Positions 1 through 9,573 of a stretch of 64,000 nt of DNA are shown here, one piece after another. A program made the translations under genes and the position numbers. The number at the start of each line of letters is the position of its first letter. Within the stretch, counting starts at the first letter, position 1. Origin of the DNA: Limisphaera sp026417315 (GTDB lineage: Bacteria > Verrucomicrobiota > Verrucomicrobiia > Limisphaerales > Limisphaeraceae); NCBI RefSeq assembly GCF_049537125.1, contig NZ_JBMVQY010000001.1:1798001-1862000 (forward strand). Reading direction: 5' to 3'. The notes under the pieces are model-generated. The model was not told the origin of the DNA. It saw only the letters and a program-made list of their open reading frames with translations, and did not search any database.

Positions 1-162
1 CAACGGCCGGAGGTGGCGGTGTACATGGCCACGATGCTGGCTGCGCAGGGGCGCTGGGAAGAGGCGCGCGCCTACGCCACGCGGGCGGCCGACCATCCGA
101 TGCTTCCCGAGGAAAAACGCATGGTGGAGTCAGTGCTGCGACGCGCACCTCCGGCGGGCTGA
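1..162 (+). CDS. C-terminal end of a helical-repeat (TPR-like) protein, partial
   Basis: Frame 1 is open from the window edge to a TGA at 160-162 and gives 53 residues. The segment is Ala/Arg-rich and helical, with the spacing AAQGRWEEARAYA followed by a proline and a second helix, which is the look of a tetratricopeptide repeat hairpin near a C-terminus. Only the tail is present, so neither the start nor the role can be given. It points towards the convergent lnt gene, whose stop lies 237 bases further on. The TPR assignment rests on one repeat-like pattern and is tentative. Confidence 0.5.
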   Translation, partial: QRPEVAVYMATMLAAQGRWEEARAYATRAADHPMLPEEKRMVESVLRRAPPAG

Positions 163-399
163 CCCGGCGATCCGGAGCCCGGCCGCGCCAGCCCTGACAC
201 CACGCGCGGCGGCGCGCGTCGTGTGCCGCGGACGTTCCCCAGTTCCCGCAATCGCCGCCGAAGGAGGCCGCGACAGCATCGGGTTCTGGCCGGCAGCGTC
301 GCCCATCGGAGGGACCCCGAAGTTCGCTGGCGCTGTTGTCTTGCGCCCGCGTCGCGGTCCCTTGTCGCGGCGGGGCAGGCCCGATTTCGGTCCGACCCT

Positions 400-2079
400 T
401 CACGCGGTTGCGGAGGCGGGCAGCCTGGGCGAGCGCCGGTTCTGCGGCCCGGCTCTCCGTGTGCCAATCATGGACACTCCGACCGCCGCCACCGTCCAAG
501 CCGCGCACAGCCAGCCCCAGACGTCCCCGTACCGTGTGTAAAACGTGGGCGTCTGGCGCGCGGCCGGATCGGGCAGGAACACCAACCATTGCGCCCAGCC
601 GGCCCCATGGACGCTGCCGCTACGGTCCCGGAGCACGGCGCGCACACGGCCCAAGGGGTCGATCCAACAGCTCACCCCGTTGTTCGTACAGCGAATCAAG
701 GGCCGGCCGGTTTCGACGGCGCGAAAGACAGCATTGGCCGCGTGTTGCCATTGGGCTGCGCTTTGGCCGAACCAGCCGTCGTTGGTCAGGTTCACCAGGA
801 AGTCCAGACCCTGACGGGCAAACCGTCGTGTCAAATGCGGAAAAACATCTTCGAAGCAGATCAGCGTGGCGGTGCGCAGGTTGGCGCCCGGTTGAGCTGC
901 GAAGCGGGCGGGGCCAGAAACACTCTGTTCGAGCTCGAATACCACCGGGTCGCGTCCGGGCGTGTACTGGCCGGTAATCGGGGTGAACCAACGCAGGAAC
1001 GGCAGCCAGCGCGACAAGGGAATGAATTCCCCGAACATGACGAGCCGCATTTTGCGGTACGTGGCCCGCAGGTTGCCTTCGGGGCTGACGAGGAACGTGG
1101 CATTGAAGTAGTCGGTCGCCCGGCCGGTCGGATCGTCCCGGACCGGTTCGGCATCGTCGCTGCCCACGATCATCCAGAGGCGGTGGTTGCGGGCCAGCTC
1201 GGTGACGGCCTCGTAGGTGGCCCGGTCATACCGGATGGGCATGGGAATGGCCGCTTCCGGCCACAGGAGCAGGTCGGCGGGTTCGCGCAGGGCCTCTGCA
1301 GTAAGCTGCAGCAGCCCGGCGAATCGGTTGCTGTTTTCGCCCGGATCCCAGATCAGCGTTTGGGGGATGCTGGGTTGGACCACGGTGACGCGCAGTGGAT
1401 GAGGATCCTCCGCGTAATGGCGGACCCGGAGCCAACCCCAGGCGAAGACCAGGGCCAGCGCCAGTCCGGGCAACGCCAGCTCCGGCAACCATGCGTGCCG
1501 GCGAGTCGGCTCCGTCCAAATGGCGCGCGTTGCGTGGTACAACCCCAGCGAAACCCACACGATCAGAAAGGACAGCCCGTACACACCGGTGAGCGCAGCC
1601 AGTTGGATGAGCGGGATCATCGCGTGTTGAGAGGCGCCCAAGAGGTTCCAAGGGAAACCTCCCAGCAGCCGCGCTTGCACCATCTCGAGGGTCACCCAGG
1701 CCGCCGCGGCCGTGAGCGCGCGCAGGGTCCGCGAGGTCCACGGGCCCGGTTCACTCGCGAAGCCGCCGACCCACCAGAGCCACGCCGCCGGATAGAGTGC
1801 CAGGTAGGCACTCAGCGCCAGCCAGCCGAGCACGGGATAACCACGCACCGGGATCTCCAACAGCCAGTGCAACGACACCAAATACTGGACCAGGCCGGCG
1901 ACATAGCCCAGCCGCCAACGTTGGCCGGGTGCGGCTCCGTGCCCGGCTGCGACCAGGAGCGCCGGCGCCACCCAGGCCAGGCCTGCCCAGGAAACGGTGG
2001 GGACGGCCAGGGCCCGAGCCAGCCCGGCCAGCAGGGCAACGCCGTAGCGGGCTCCGCGAATGACCGTATCCGTTCTCAA
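400..2079 (-). CDS. lnt: Apolipoprotein N-acyltransferase
   Basis: Integral inner-membrane enzyme that adds the third acyl chain to the N-terminal cysteine of lipoproteins. Several hydrophobic helices fill the first ~220 residues, followed by a nitrilase-type (CN-hydrolase) domain. The triad is visible: Glu in LLWPEAAIP (~275), Lys in YRKMRLVMFGEF (~343) and Cys in LICFEDVFPH (~408). The family is usually about 500 residues; this call is 559. The frame stays open upstream to 2424, but that 115-residue extension is low-complexity Arg/Pro/Ser and would overlap the promoter region of the divergent rhamnosidase gene. I therefore chose the TTG at 2079, just before the first membrane helix. The start is uncertain, the identity is not. 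The product would serve lipoproteins such as those encoded at 24297 and 29685. Confidence 0.92.
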   Translation of the reverse strand: MRTDTVIRGARYGVALLAGLARALAVPTVSWAGLAWVAPALLVAAGHGAAPGQRWRLGYVAGLVQYLVSLHWLLEIPVRGYPVLGWLALSAYLALYPAAWLWWVGGFASEPGPWTSRTLRALTAAAAWVTLEMVQARLLGGFPWNLLGASQHAMIPLIQLAALTGVYGLSFLIVWVSLGLYHATRAIWTEPTRRHAWLPELALPGLALALVFAWGWLRVRHYAEDPHPLRVTVVQPSIPQTLIWDPGENSNRFAGLLQLTAEALREPADLLLWPEAAIPMPIRYDRATYEAVTELARNHRLWMIVGSDDAEPVRDDPTGRATDYFNATFLVSPEGNLRATYRKMRLVMFGEFIPLSRWLPFLRWFTPITGQYTPGRDPVVFELEQSVSGPARFAAQPGANLRTATLICFEDVFPHLTRRFARQGLDFLVNLTNDGWFGQSAAQWQHAANAVFRAVETGRPLIRCTNNGVSCWIDPLGRVRAVLRDRSGSVHGAGWAQWLVFLPDPAARQTPTFYTRYGDVWGWLCAAWTVAAVGVSMIGTRRAGPQNRRSPRLPASATA

Positions 2080-2418
2080 CGAATCCAGCTTGGCGGCACC
2101 GCTGGAAGCGGAACAAGTCTCGGCTGTGCCAGCGGTGTCACTGGCGACGCTCGAGCCCCACCCTGGCAACTCGGCGCTCTCGGCGGGTGGGCCGCGGGGG
2201 CCTGCGCGCCGTTCCGTCAGCCGGGCGGTCGATCGAGAACGCCGTGGCCGGGCGGCCGGGATCTGCTTCGATCCCTCGGGTCTGCCGTTCTCGACGGCCG
2301 AGAGGCGTACGCGGTCGAGCTCGCGCAGGCGCATTCGTTTGGAGCCGTGCAAGGTTGCCCGCAAGCCTGCCCGCGGGCCGACTGGACGGGAATCTACAGT
2401 GAACGTAGACTGTCGCAC
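2080..2418. other. Divergent intergenic region between lnt and the GH78 gene
   Basis: This 339-base stretch separates two divergent genes. Open frames cross it on both strands, but their translations are low-complexity and resemble no family. The only signal I can support is the promoter-like pair at 2383-2411. Confidence 0.5.
2383..2411 (+). promoter_or_regulatory. Sigma70-type promoter placed for a leaderless GH78 mRNA
   Basis: TGGACG (2383-2388), a 17-base spacer, then TAGACT (2406-2411). The ATG at 2419 lies only 7 bases after the -10 box, so transcription should begin at or next to the A of the start codon. There is no Shine-Dalgarno sequence. Both boxes match the consensus at 4 of 6 positions. 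Confidence 0.45.
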
Positions 2419-5400
2419 ATGCACAGCCGCGCGATTCCGAATCGGAGGGGGTGGCTTGTTGTTGGCCTGCTCGCACTCGCGTTCGGCGGGGGATTATCGG
2501 CGCCGAAGGCGGTCGCGCTGGAACCGACCCGGTTGCGTTGTGAAGATCAGGTGGATCCCCTGGCGGTGGACGCGCCGGCGCCGCGCTTGAGCTGGGAGTT
2601 GGTCGCGTCCCGACGCGGGGCGCGTCAGACCGCCTACCAAATTCAAGTGGCCTCTTCGCCGGCCCGCTTGCGCAGGGGGGAGGCCGATTGGTGGGACTCC
2701 GGCAAGGTTGTTTCGAGCGCGCAGAACCAGATTGCCTACCAGGGCCGGCCGTTGGTTACCCACGCGGAGTGTTACTGGCGGGTCCGCGTGTGGGACGAGA
2801 ACGATCGCGTTTCCGGCTGGAGTCGGCCGGCCCGGTGGATCATGGGCCTGTTGCGGCCGGAGGATTGGAAGGCGCAATGGATCACGGCCCGGCCGGCCGG
2901 TCCGGCCCCCCTGGAAGGTTGCGTCTGGATTTGGCATCCGGAGGGCACTCCGGGAGGCGAAGAACCCGCCGGCACGGTGGCGTTCCGCAAGGTGTTCATC
3001 CTGCCGGAGGATGCGGTGGTGGTGCAGGCAGCATTTCTGTTGGCGGCGGATGATCAGGCCGCCGTCTATGCCAACGGCAAACTCGCCGGGCGGATTCGCG
3101 GGGCCGACACGGTGCATTTCGTCGATCTGGCGGACCGGTTGCGTCCGGGGACCAACACGCTGGCCGTGGCGGTGGAGAACCACGGCGGCCCGGCGGGTTG
3201 GATCGGTCGGCTGACCATCGTGCTGGATCGCGGGACGACGTGGTTTGTGCCCGTGAACAGCTCGTGGCGATGCGCTCGCGAAACTCCGGCCGGCTGGAAC
3301 GATCCCGGATTTTCCGATGCGCACTGGGTGCCGGCGCGGGAGCTGGGCCCGTTGGGAATCGATCCGTGGGGCCGGCATCTGATCGGACAGGAGCCCATGC
3401 CTCTGTTCCGGCGCGAGTTCGTGGTGAGCCAACCGGTGCGACGGGCGCTGTTGCATGTGTGCGGCCTGGGCCATCACGAGGTGTACCTGGACGGCCGCAA
3501 GGTGGGCGATCACTTCCTGGATCCTCCCTGGACGGACTACGCGAAGACGGTGCATTACGTAACGCACGACGTCACGGACCGGCTGCGGCCGGGCCGGCAC
3601 GCGTTGGGCGTGATGTTGGGGAAGGGATTCTTCAACACCGCGGCGGACCGCCGCGTGCACGGGGTGCACCGGCGCGAGCCGTTGCGGCTGGGGTTGCAGT
3701 TGCACGTGTGGTACCGGGACGGGAGGGAGGAGGTTGTGGTGTCCGATCCCCGCTGGCGCACGGCGCCGGGCCCGATCACCCACTGCACCATTCTGGGGGG
3801 CGAAGATCACGATGCGCGGCTGGAGCCGGCGGGCTGGACGCGTGCCGGGTTCGACGACCGGGGCTGGAGTCCGGCGCTGCCGACGAACGGGCCGGGTGGC
3901 CGCCTGCGCGCGGCCTTCGCGCCCCCGTTGAAGGAGCAGGAAGTGTTTCGGCCGGTGCGCATCGACGAGCCGGAGCCGGGGGTGTTCGTGTATGATTTCG
4001 GGCAAAACGCCTCGGCTGTGCCGCGGCTGCGCATTCGAGGGGCTGCGGGGCAGCTGGTGCGGCTGACCCCGGCAGAGCAGCGCCACGGCATGTCGCCGCG
4101 ACGCAACGACGGGCGGGGTCGAGTGAACCCGGCCGGGGTGGGCCGTCCCAACTACTGGCAGTACACGCTGCGCGGGGACTGGGTGGAGACCTGGCAGCCA
4201 CGGTTCAGTTACTCGGGGTTTCAATACCTGGAGGTCATCGGCGCGGTGCCGCGGGGGCACCCCAACCCTCGGGGACTGCCCGTGGTCGAGGAACTCGTAT
4301 CGGTGCACGTGCGCAACGACGCGCGGCGTGTGGGCCGGTTCGAGTGTTCCGAACCCCTGTGGAACGCGATCGATCGCATCATCGAACGGGCCGTGCAGGC
4401 CAATCTGTCGCACGTGTTGACCGACTGCCCGCATCGCGAAAAGCTCGGCTGGTTGGAAGTGCCCTATCTCATGGGTCCGGCCATCGCCGGTCGCTACGAC
4501 GTGGCGTCCTTTTATCGCAAGATTGCCCGCGATTGCGCGGATGCGCAGCAGCCGGACGGTTCGGTGCCCACGGTGGCCCCCTGGTATCCGCGCTTCGGTG
4601 GGGCCTTTGATTACACGCCGGAGTGGGGAGCGGCGGCCGTGTTGGTGCCGTGGTTGTTGTACCGGTGGTATGACGATCGCTCCATCTTGGCGGAGCAGTT
4701 CGAGACCATGCGGCGGTTCGTGGATTTCATGGAACAGACCTCCACGAACCTGGTGCCGCGGGCCGGCCTGGGCGACTGGTACGATTACGGCGAGGAAACC
4801 CGCGGACCGTCGCAGTTCACACCGCCGGAGCTCACGGCCATGGCGACGTTCTACCGGTGCGCCCGCGTGGTGGCCGACGCTGCCGGAGTATTGGGCCGGG
4901 CCGGGGACCGGGAGCGGTATGCCGCCCTGGCCGAACGCATCCGCGCAGCGTTCAACCGCGAATGGTTCGATGGCCGGTCGGAATACCGGCACCTGGGCAG
5001 TCCCCAGTGTGCGCATGCCATGGCACTGGTGTTGGGATTGGTACCGGAGGGTTGCGAAGCGGCCGTATTGGAGCGACTGTTGGCGGACATTCGTCAGCGC
5101 GGTTACCAGCAGACGGCCGGGGATGTCGGGCACCCGTATCTGCTCGAGGCGTTGGCCCGGTTTGGGAGGCACGAGGTCATCCATGCCATGACGGTGCGGA
5201 CGAATCGCGGCAGCTACGGCTTCATCGTGCAGAACGGTTGGACGACGCTGCCGGAGGCGTGGGACGCCGAAACGGGCGCTTCGATGAATCATTGCATGCT
5301 GGGGCACATCCAACAGTGGTTCATGGAGCATGTGGCGGGCATTCGGGCCGATCCGGAGGTGCCCGGCGGTGCGCGCTGGATTGTGGCCCCGCAACTGGTG

Positions 5401-5694
5401 GGCGGTCTCACGTGGGCGCGGGCGGAGCATGCTTCGATCCGGGGTCCGGTGCGGGTGCAATGGGAACGCCGGCAGAACCGGTTCCGGTTGCAGGTGGAGG
5501 TTCCGCCCAACACTGTGGCGGAGGTGTGGGTGCCGGCGAGCTCTGCGGAAACGGTCGCGGAATCCGGGCAACCGGCGACCCGCGCGCCTGGGGTGCGCAG
5601 CCTGCCGGTGGTGGGGAATCGGGCACGGTTCGAAGTGGGGGGCGGACGATATCGGTTCGAAAGTCCCTGGCCCACCGGAGGGGCATCGCCTTGA
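2419..5694 (+). CDS. Secreted alpha-L-rhamnosidase, GH78
   Basis: Releases terminal alpha-L-rhamnose, for example from rhamnogalacturonan. The protein has 1091 residues with a signal peptide (WLVVGLLALAFGGGLSA). Next come an N-terminal beta-sandwich, a jelly-roll insertion (~residues 170-275) with a small carbohydrate-binding look (VYANGKLAG), the Bac_rhamnosid_N domain, the (alpha/alpha)6 barrel and a C-terminal beta domain. Catalytic-site motifs are DCPHREKLGWLE (Asp669, Glu674, Glu680) and LPEAWD (Glu946), matching the acidic residues known to be essential in GH78. The ATG at 2419 was chosen because the signal peptide begins there; the open frame upstream, back to 223, is antisense to lnt. 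The downstream gene starts 154 bases on. Lysis of rhamnose-rich pectin fits the PL11 and GH27 genes 10-18 kb away. Confidence 0.93.
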   Translation: MHSRAIPNRRGWLVVGLLALAFGGGLSAPKAVALEPTRLRCEDQVDPLAVDAPAPRLSWELVASRRGARQTAYQIQVASSPARLRRGEADWWDSGKVVSSAQNQIAYQGRPLVTHAECYWRVRVWDENDRVSGWSRPARWIMGLLRPEDWKAQWITARPAGPAPLEGCVWIWHPEGTPGGEEPAGTVAFRKVFILPEDAVVVQAAFLLAADDQAAVYANGKLAGRIRGADTVHFVDLADRLRPGTNTLAVAVENHGGPAGWIGRLTIVLDRGTTWFVPVNSSWRCARETPAGWNDPGFSDAHWVPARELGPLGIDPWGRHLIGQEPMPLFRREFVVSQPVRRALLHVCGLGHHEVYLDGRKVGDHFLDPPWTDYAKTVHYVTHDVTDRLRPGRHALGVMLGKGFFNTAADRRVHGVHRREPLRLGLQLHVWYRDGREEVVVSDPRWRTAPGPITHCTILGGEDHDARLEPAGWTRAGFDDRGWSPALPTNGPGGRLRAAFAPPLKEQEVFRPVRIDEPEPGVFVYDFGQNASAVPRLRIRGAAGQLVRLTPAEQRHGMSPRRNDGRGRVNPAGVGRPNYWQYTLRGDWVETWQPRFSYSGFQYLEVIGAVPRGHPNPRGLPVVEELVSVHVRNDARRVGRFECSEPLWNAIDRIIERAVQANLSHVLTDCPHREKLGWLEVPYLMGPAIAGRYDVASFYRKIARDCADAQQPDGSVPTVAPWYPRFGGAFDYTPEWGAAAVLVPWLLYRWYDDRSILAEQFETMRRFVDFMEQTSTNLVPRAGLGDWYDYGEETRGPSQFTPPELTAMATFYRCARVVADAAGVLGRAGDRERYAALAERIRAAFNREWFDGRSEYRHLGSPQCAHAMALVLGLVPEGCEAAVLERLLADIRQRGYQQTAGDVGHPYLLEALARFGRHEVIHAMTVRTNRGSYGFIVQNGWTTLPEAWDAETGASMNHCMLGHIQQWFMEHVAGIRADPEVPGGARWIVAPQLVGGLTWARAEHASIRGPVRVQWERRQNRFRLQVEVPPNTVAEVWVPASSAETVAESGQPATRAPGVRSLPVVGNRARFEVGGGRYRFESPWPTGGASP

Positions 5695-5848
5695 GTGTGG
5701 CGCCGAGGATTGCCCCCGCAGCCGGGGTGTGGCCCGCACACGGTGGGCGCGCGGGCTTCCACTCGCCGCGGGGGGAAAAAGCGGTGCAGGGAACATGCCG
5801 GAACCGCTTTCTTGTGAGGACGGGCGGCTTCTGCCACCTTGGCCACGG

Positions 5849-6904
5849 ATGCAACGGCTGGGATGTCTGGTGGTTGGATGCTGGTTGGCCTGGCAGGCTG
5901 CGGGGGCGGAACTGGCCTTTGACTTCGGCCCCGGTTGGGTCGGCCGGACGCCCGAGGGATTTCGCAGTGTCCTGGCGGGTCAGGGTGCACCCGGGAATTG
6001 GCAGATTGTCTGGGACGAAGTCCCTTCCCAACTGCCGCCCTTGTCGGACAAGGCCCCGGTGGTGAGTCGGCGGCCGGTGCTGGCGCAGCTGTCCGAGGAC
6101 GATACGGACGAGCGTTTTCCGATGCTGGTGTACGAGCCGGTGGTGTTCGGCGATTTCGTGTTCACCACGCGCTTCAAACTGGTGCGCGGCCGGCGCGAGC
6201 AGATGGCCGGGTTGGTGTTTCGGTGGCAGGACGAGCGGAACTTCTACGTGGTCCGTGCCAGTGGCCTGGGCAACACCTTCCGGTTTTACAAGGTCGTCGA
6301 CGGGCTGCGGAGCCAGCCCATCGGGCCCCAAGTGGAGGTGCCGGCGGGCGTCTGGCACGAGCTGGGCGTGGAATGCCGGGGCCACCAGATTGTCTGCCGC
6401 CTCAACGGTCGGGAACTGATCCCGCCCCTGACCGACACCTCGTTCACTCGCGGCCGTCTGGGGTTTTGGACCAAGTCCGATGCGGTGAGCTACTTCGCCG
6501 AGGCCCGCGTGGTGTACACGCCGCTGGAGCCGCCGGCGCAAAAGCTGGTGGAGGAGCTGCTGCAGCGGTATCCGCGGGTCCGCGATCTGCGGGTGTACGT
6601 GCCGCGGGGGGAATCTGCACGGCTGGAACTGGTGGCGGCGCGGGACCGGGGGGCCGTGGGCCAGCCGGGCGGGCCCACGGAGGAACGGGTGTTGTCGGAG
6701 GGCCGCCCGTATTACGTGCCGGGCAAAGAGGTCGCCACGGTGGTCGCACCGCTACGGGATCGCAATGGCGACCCCATCGCGGTCGTGCGGATCAGTCTGG
6801 AGTCGTTTCGCGGTCAAACGGGCCAGACCGCGCTGGCCCGGGCCCAACCGATCCTGCATCAACTCCAGAGCCGGGTGAATCACCGGAGCGATCTCGTGGA
6901 ATAG
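5849..6904 (+). CDS. Secreted LamG-like protein with a C-terminal sensory-like domain
   Basis: 351 residues. The signal peptide LGCLVVGCWLAWQAAGA is followed by a concanavalin/LamG-like beta-sandwich (~25-235) of the kind seen in DUF1080 proteins; FRWQDERNFYVVRASG and GVWHELGVECRGHQIVCRLN are typical strands. Residues ~240-351 form a separate alpha/beta domain starting VEELLQRYPRVRDLRVYVP and containing YYVPGKEVATVVAPLRDRNG and AVVRISL, which resembles an extracytoplasmic Cache/PAS-like sensor domain. No catalytic residues could be assigned. An ATG at 5795 is an alternative start. It lies 36 bases before maf. The function is not known to me; a secreted binding protein is the most that can be inferred. 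Confidence 0.75.
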   Translation: MQRLGCLVVGCWLAWQAAGAELAFDFGPGWVGRTPEGFRSVLAGQGAPGNWQIVWDEVPSQLPPLSDKAPVVSRRPVLAQLSEDDTDERFPMLVYEPVVFGDFVFTTRFKLVRGRREQMAGLVFRWQDERNFYVVRASGLGNTFRFYKVVDGLRSQPIGPQVEVPAGVWHELGVECRGHQIVCRLNGRELIPPLTDTSFTRGRLGFWTKSDAVSYFAEARVVYTPLEPPAQKLVEELLQRYPRVRDLRVYVPRGESARLELVAARDRGAVGQPGGPTEERVLSEGRPYYVPGKEVATVVAPLRDRNGDPIAVVRISLESFRGQTGQTALARAQPILHQLQSRVNHRSDLVE

Positions 6905-6940
6905 GGCGGGCGGCGAACGAACAGAAGGGCAGAGGCAGAC

Positions 6941-7549
6941 ATGGAGACCGAACCTGTTTCGCTGCTGATTCTGGCCTCGGCATCTCCGCGGCGGGCCGAG
7001 TTGCTGCGCCAGGCGGGGTTTGAATTCGAGGTGATCCCGCCGCGGGTGCCGGAACTCGAGTGGGATCAGTTGTCGCCGGTGGAGTTGTGTCAGTTGAACG
7101 CTCACCGGAAGGCGCGGGCGGTGGCCAAGCAGCATCCGGATGGGGTGGTGCTGGCGGCGGACACGTTGGTGTTTTTGGAACGGCAGATTCTGGCCAAGCC
7201 CGCCACGTGGGAGGATGCGCGCCGGATGTTGCGGGCGTTGTCGGGGCGCACGCATCAGGTGGTGACGGGAGTGAGTGTGCTGCATCTGCGGACACATCGG
7301 GAGGCGTTGTTCGCGGTGCGCACGGAGGTGCGGTTTCGTGCGCTGACGGAAGCCCAGATCACGCGTTACTTGAGGGCCATCGACCCCCTGGACAAGGCGG
7401 GGGCCTATGCCGTTCAGGATCACGGGGAATGGATCGTGGAAGAGATCAGCGGCTCCTTCACCAACGTGGTCGGGTTGCCGTTGGAACGGGTGGAGCTGGA
7501 GCTGGCGCGCTTTGGGATTCGGCCCCGGGAAGGGGCGGAGGGGCGTTAG
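6941..7549 (+). CDS. maf: Maf family nucleoside triphosphate pyrophosphatase
   Basis: Cytoplasmic enzyme that hydrolyses non-canonical or excess nucleoside triphosphates (dTTP/UTP type in the YhdE subfamily) to the monophosphate and pyrophosphate. The N-terminal loop LASASPRRAELLRQAG and the later DKAGAYAVQDHG motif define the family, and AADTLVF supplies the catalytic aspartate. At 202 residues the length is normal. A Shine-Dalgarno-like AGAAGGGCAGAGG precedes the ATG. It is probably co-transcribed with the secreted protein 36 bases upstream. The last 4 bases overlap the convergent glnS stop. Confidence 0.93.
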   Translation: METEPVSLLILASASPRRAELLRQAGFEFEVIPPRVPELEWDQLSPVELCQLNAHRKARAVAKQHPDGVVLAADTLVFLERQILAKPATWEDARRMLRALSGRTHQVVTGVSVLHLRTHREALFAVRTEVRFRALTEAQITRYLRAIDPLDKAGAYAVQDHGEWIVEEISGSFTNVVGLPLERVELELARFGIRPREGAEGR

Positions 7550-9360
7550 AGGCCGGCTTTTTGGCGCTCCCTGGCCCAGGCGTCTTTGAGGGAGATGGTG
7601 CGGTTGAAGACGAGCCGGCCGGGCGCACTGTCCGGGTCGAGTGCGAAGTAGCCGAGGCGCTCGAACTGATACCGTTCTTCGGGCCGGGCCGCGGCCAGCG
7701 CCGGTTCGCACCAGGCGGTGACCACCTCGAGCGAGTTCGGGTTCAGGGCGGAACGCCAGTCGGGCAGCAGATCCGGCTCCGGCACCGTGAAGAGTCGGTC
7801 GTACAACCGGCATTCGGCCGGCACCGCGTGACGGGCGCTGACCCAGTGGATGGCGCTTTTGACCTTGCGCTGGGCGTTGCGCCCGCCGGCCTTGCTTTCC
7901 AGATCGGCCGTGCACCGCAGCTCCACGGGCCGGCCGGAGGCATCCTTGATCACCTCGTCGCACCGGATGATGTACGCGTATTTCAGCCGGACCTCACCGC
8001 CCGGCCGGAGCCGGAAGAACTGCGGGGGCGGGTTTTCCAGGAAATCCTCCTGTTCGATGTAACACTCGCGACTGAACGGCACACGGCGGGTCCCGGCGGA
8101 GGGATCTTCGGGGTTGTTGACGGCCTCGACCTCCTCGACCCGCTCTTCGGGGTAGTTGGTGATGATGAGACGCAGGGGCCGGAGCACGGCGAGGCGTCGC
8201 AGCGCACGCCGGTTCAGGTCCTCGCGGATCGCATGCTCCAGGACGGCCATTTCCGTCAAGCCATCGTACTTGGTGATCCCGATGCGGTAGGCGAAGTTGC
8301 GGATGGCTTCGGGTGTGACGCCGCGCCGGCGCAGGCCGCGCAGGGTGGGCAGCCGGGGGTCGTCCCAGCCGCGGACGGCTCCCTCGCGCACCAACTGCAG
8401 CAGCTTGCGCTTGCTCATGACGGTGTAGGAGAGGTTCAGACGGGCAAACTCGTATTGTCGGGGCAGCGGCCGCGGCAGGTCGAGGTTTTCGAGGATCCAG
8501 TCGTACAGGGGGCGGTGCACCTCGAACTCGAGGGTGCAGATGCTGTGGGTGATGCCTTCGATGTAATCGCTGAGACAGTGGGCGAAGTCGTAGGTCGGGT
8601 AGATGCACCAGGCGCGACCGGTGTGGTGGTGTTCGGCATGGCGGATGCGGTACAGGACCGGATCCCGCAGCCAGACGTTGGGCGAGGCCATGTCGATCTT
8701 GGCGCGGAGGGTGCGGGCACCGTCCGGGAATTCGCCGGCGCGCATGCGTTGGAAGAGGTCGAGGTTTTCCTCGATGCTGCGGTTGCGCCAGGGGCTTTCG
8801 CGACCGGGCCGGTCGGGGGCGCCCCGGTAACGGTCGGTCTCCTCGGGCGACAGGTCACAAACGTAGGCTTTGCCCTTGCGGATGAGCTGCAGCGCAAATT
8901 CGTAGAGCTGCTCGAAGTAGTCGGAGGCGAAGAAGGGTTCCAACGCATCGGAGGTGGCGGGTCCCACAACCGCGGGCAGATAATAATCCGTGGCACCGTT
9001 GCGACTCACGGTGTCCGGTTTTCGGCCCCGGGGTTTGAGGCCGAGACAGTGGTCAGCCCAACCGGCGATCAACCAGCGCACGTCCTCGCAGATGGCCTCG
9101 ACGTATTCGATGTCCTCCTTGGTGGGGTTGGTATCGTCCATCCGGAGGTTGCAGATGCCACCGAACTCGCGGGCGATGCCGAAGTTGAGGCAGATGCTTT
9201 TGGCGTGGCCGATGTGGAGGTAACCGTTCGGCTCGGGCGGAAAGCGGGTGTGAATCCGCTCGTACCGTCCCTCCGCGAGATGCTGGCGGACGATGTCGCG
9301 GATGAAATCACTCGGCGGCGTCTCCGGGCCGCCCACGTCCCCGGCTGTCGGTTTCGTCAT
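7546..9360 (-). CDS. glnS: Glutaminyl-tRNA synthetase
   Basis: Class I synthetase charging tRNA-Gln. The HIGH motif is at residues 49-52 in PEPNGYLHIGHAKS and the KMSKS-like motif is VMSKRKL (~314). The C-terminal anticodon-binding beta-barrels are present (LRPGGEVRLKYAYIIRCDEV), and the 604-residue length is slightly above that of E. coli. I chose the ATG at 9360 (MTKPTAGDVGG). The open frame continues to 9489, but the extra 43 residues are not conserved-looking. Having GlnRS implies direct glutaminylation, though a GatCAB route elsewhere cannot be excluded. Confidence 0.95.
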   Translation of the reverse strand: MTKPTAGDVGGPETPPSDFIRDIVRQHLAEGRYERIHTRFPPEPNGYLHIGHAKSICLNFGIAREFGGICNLRMDDTNPTKEDIEYVEAICEDVRWLIAGWADHCLGLKPRGRKPDTVSRNGATDYYLPAVVGPATSDALEPFFASDYFEQLYEFALQLIRKGKAYVCDLSPEETDRYRGAPDRPGRESPWRNRSIEENLDLFQRMRAGEFPDGARTLRAKIDMASPNVWLRDPVLYRIRHAEHHHTGRAWCIYPTYDFAHCLSDYIEGITHSICTLEFEVHRPLYDWILENLDLPRPLPRQYEFARLNLSYTVMSKRKLLQLVREGAVRGWDDPRLPTLRGLRRRGVTPEAIRNFAYRIGITKYDGLTEMAVLEHAIREDLNRRALRRLAVLRPLRLIITNYPEERVEEVEAVNNPEDPSAGTRRVPFSRECYIEQEDFLENPPPQFFRLRPGGEVRLKYAYIIRCDEVIKDASGRPVELRCTADLESKAGGRNAQRKVKSAIHWVSARHAVPAECRLYDRLFTVPEPDLLPDWRSALNPNSLEVVTAWCEPALAAARPEERYQFERLGYFALDPDSAPGRLVFNRTISLKDAWARERQKAGL

Positions 9361-9525
9361 AAACAGGCTTGAAGCTACACGGGGACGGCCCCGGAAGGCA
9401 ATGCCCCGGCCGGTGATGGCTGGCAAGGCCCGCAGGGGGATTGAAACTCCCCGGGTGTTGGGCGGCGTGTGTCCAGGGGTGCGAGTCACTCGAGCCAGCC
9501 AAAGGTTGCCGGTTCAGCCCCCCTC

Positions 9526-9554
9526 TTGCCACATGACGTGGAGTGAGGTATATA
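9526..9554 (+). promoter_or_regulatory. Sigma70 promoter of tRNA-Leu
   Basis: TTGCCA (9526-9531), a 17-base spacer and TATATA (9549-9554). The expected start is ~9561, about 13 bases before the mature 5' end of the tRNA, which is a normal arrangement. This is one of the best housekeeping promoters in the window. Confidence 0.7.
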
Positions 9555-9573
9555 TTGCCGTGCCATTCGGAGT

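Noticed and set aside
223..2418. 730-codon upstream extension of the GH78 frame
   Set aside because: It lies antisense to lnt and lacks any domain; the signal peptide starts at 2419.
2494..5796. 1100-codon minus-strand open frame opposite the GH78 gene
   Set aside because: It is antisense to a gene with clear catalytic motifs. Its translation is rich in Arg, Pro, His and Gln with no domain, as expected from GC-rich codon bias.
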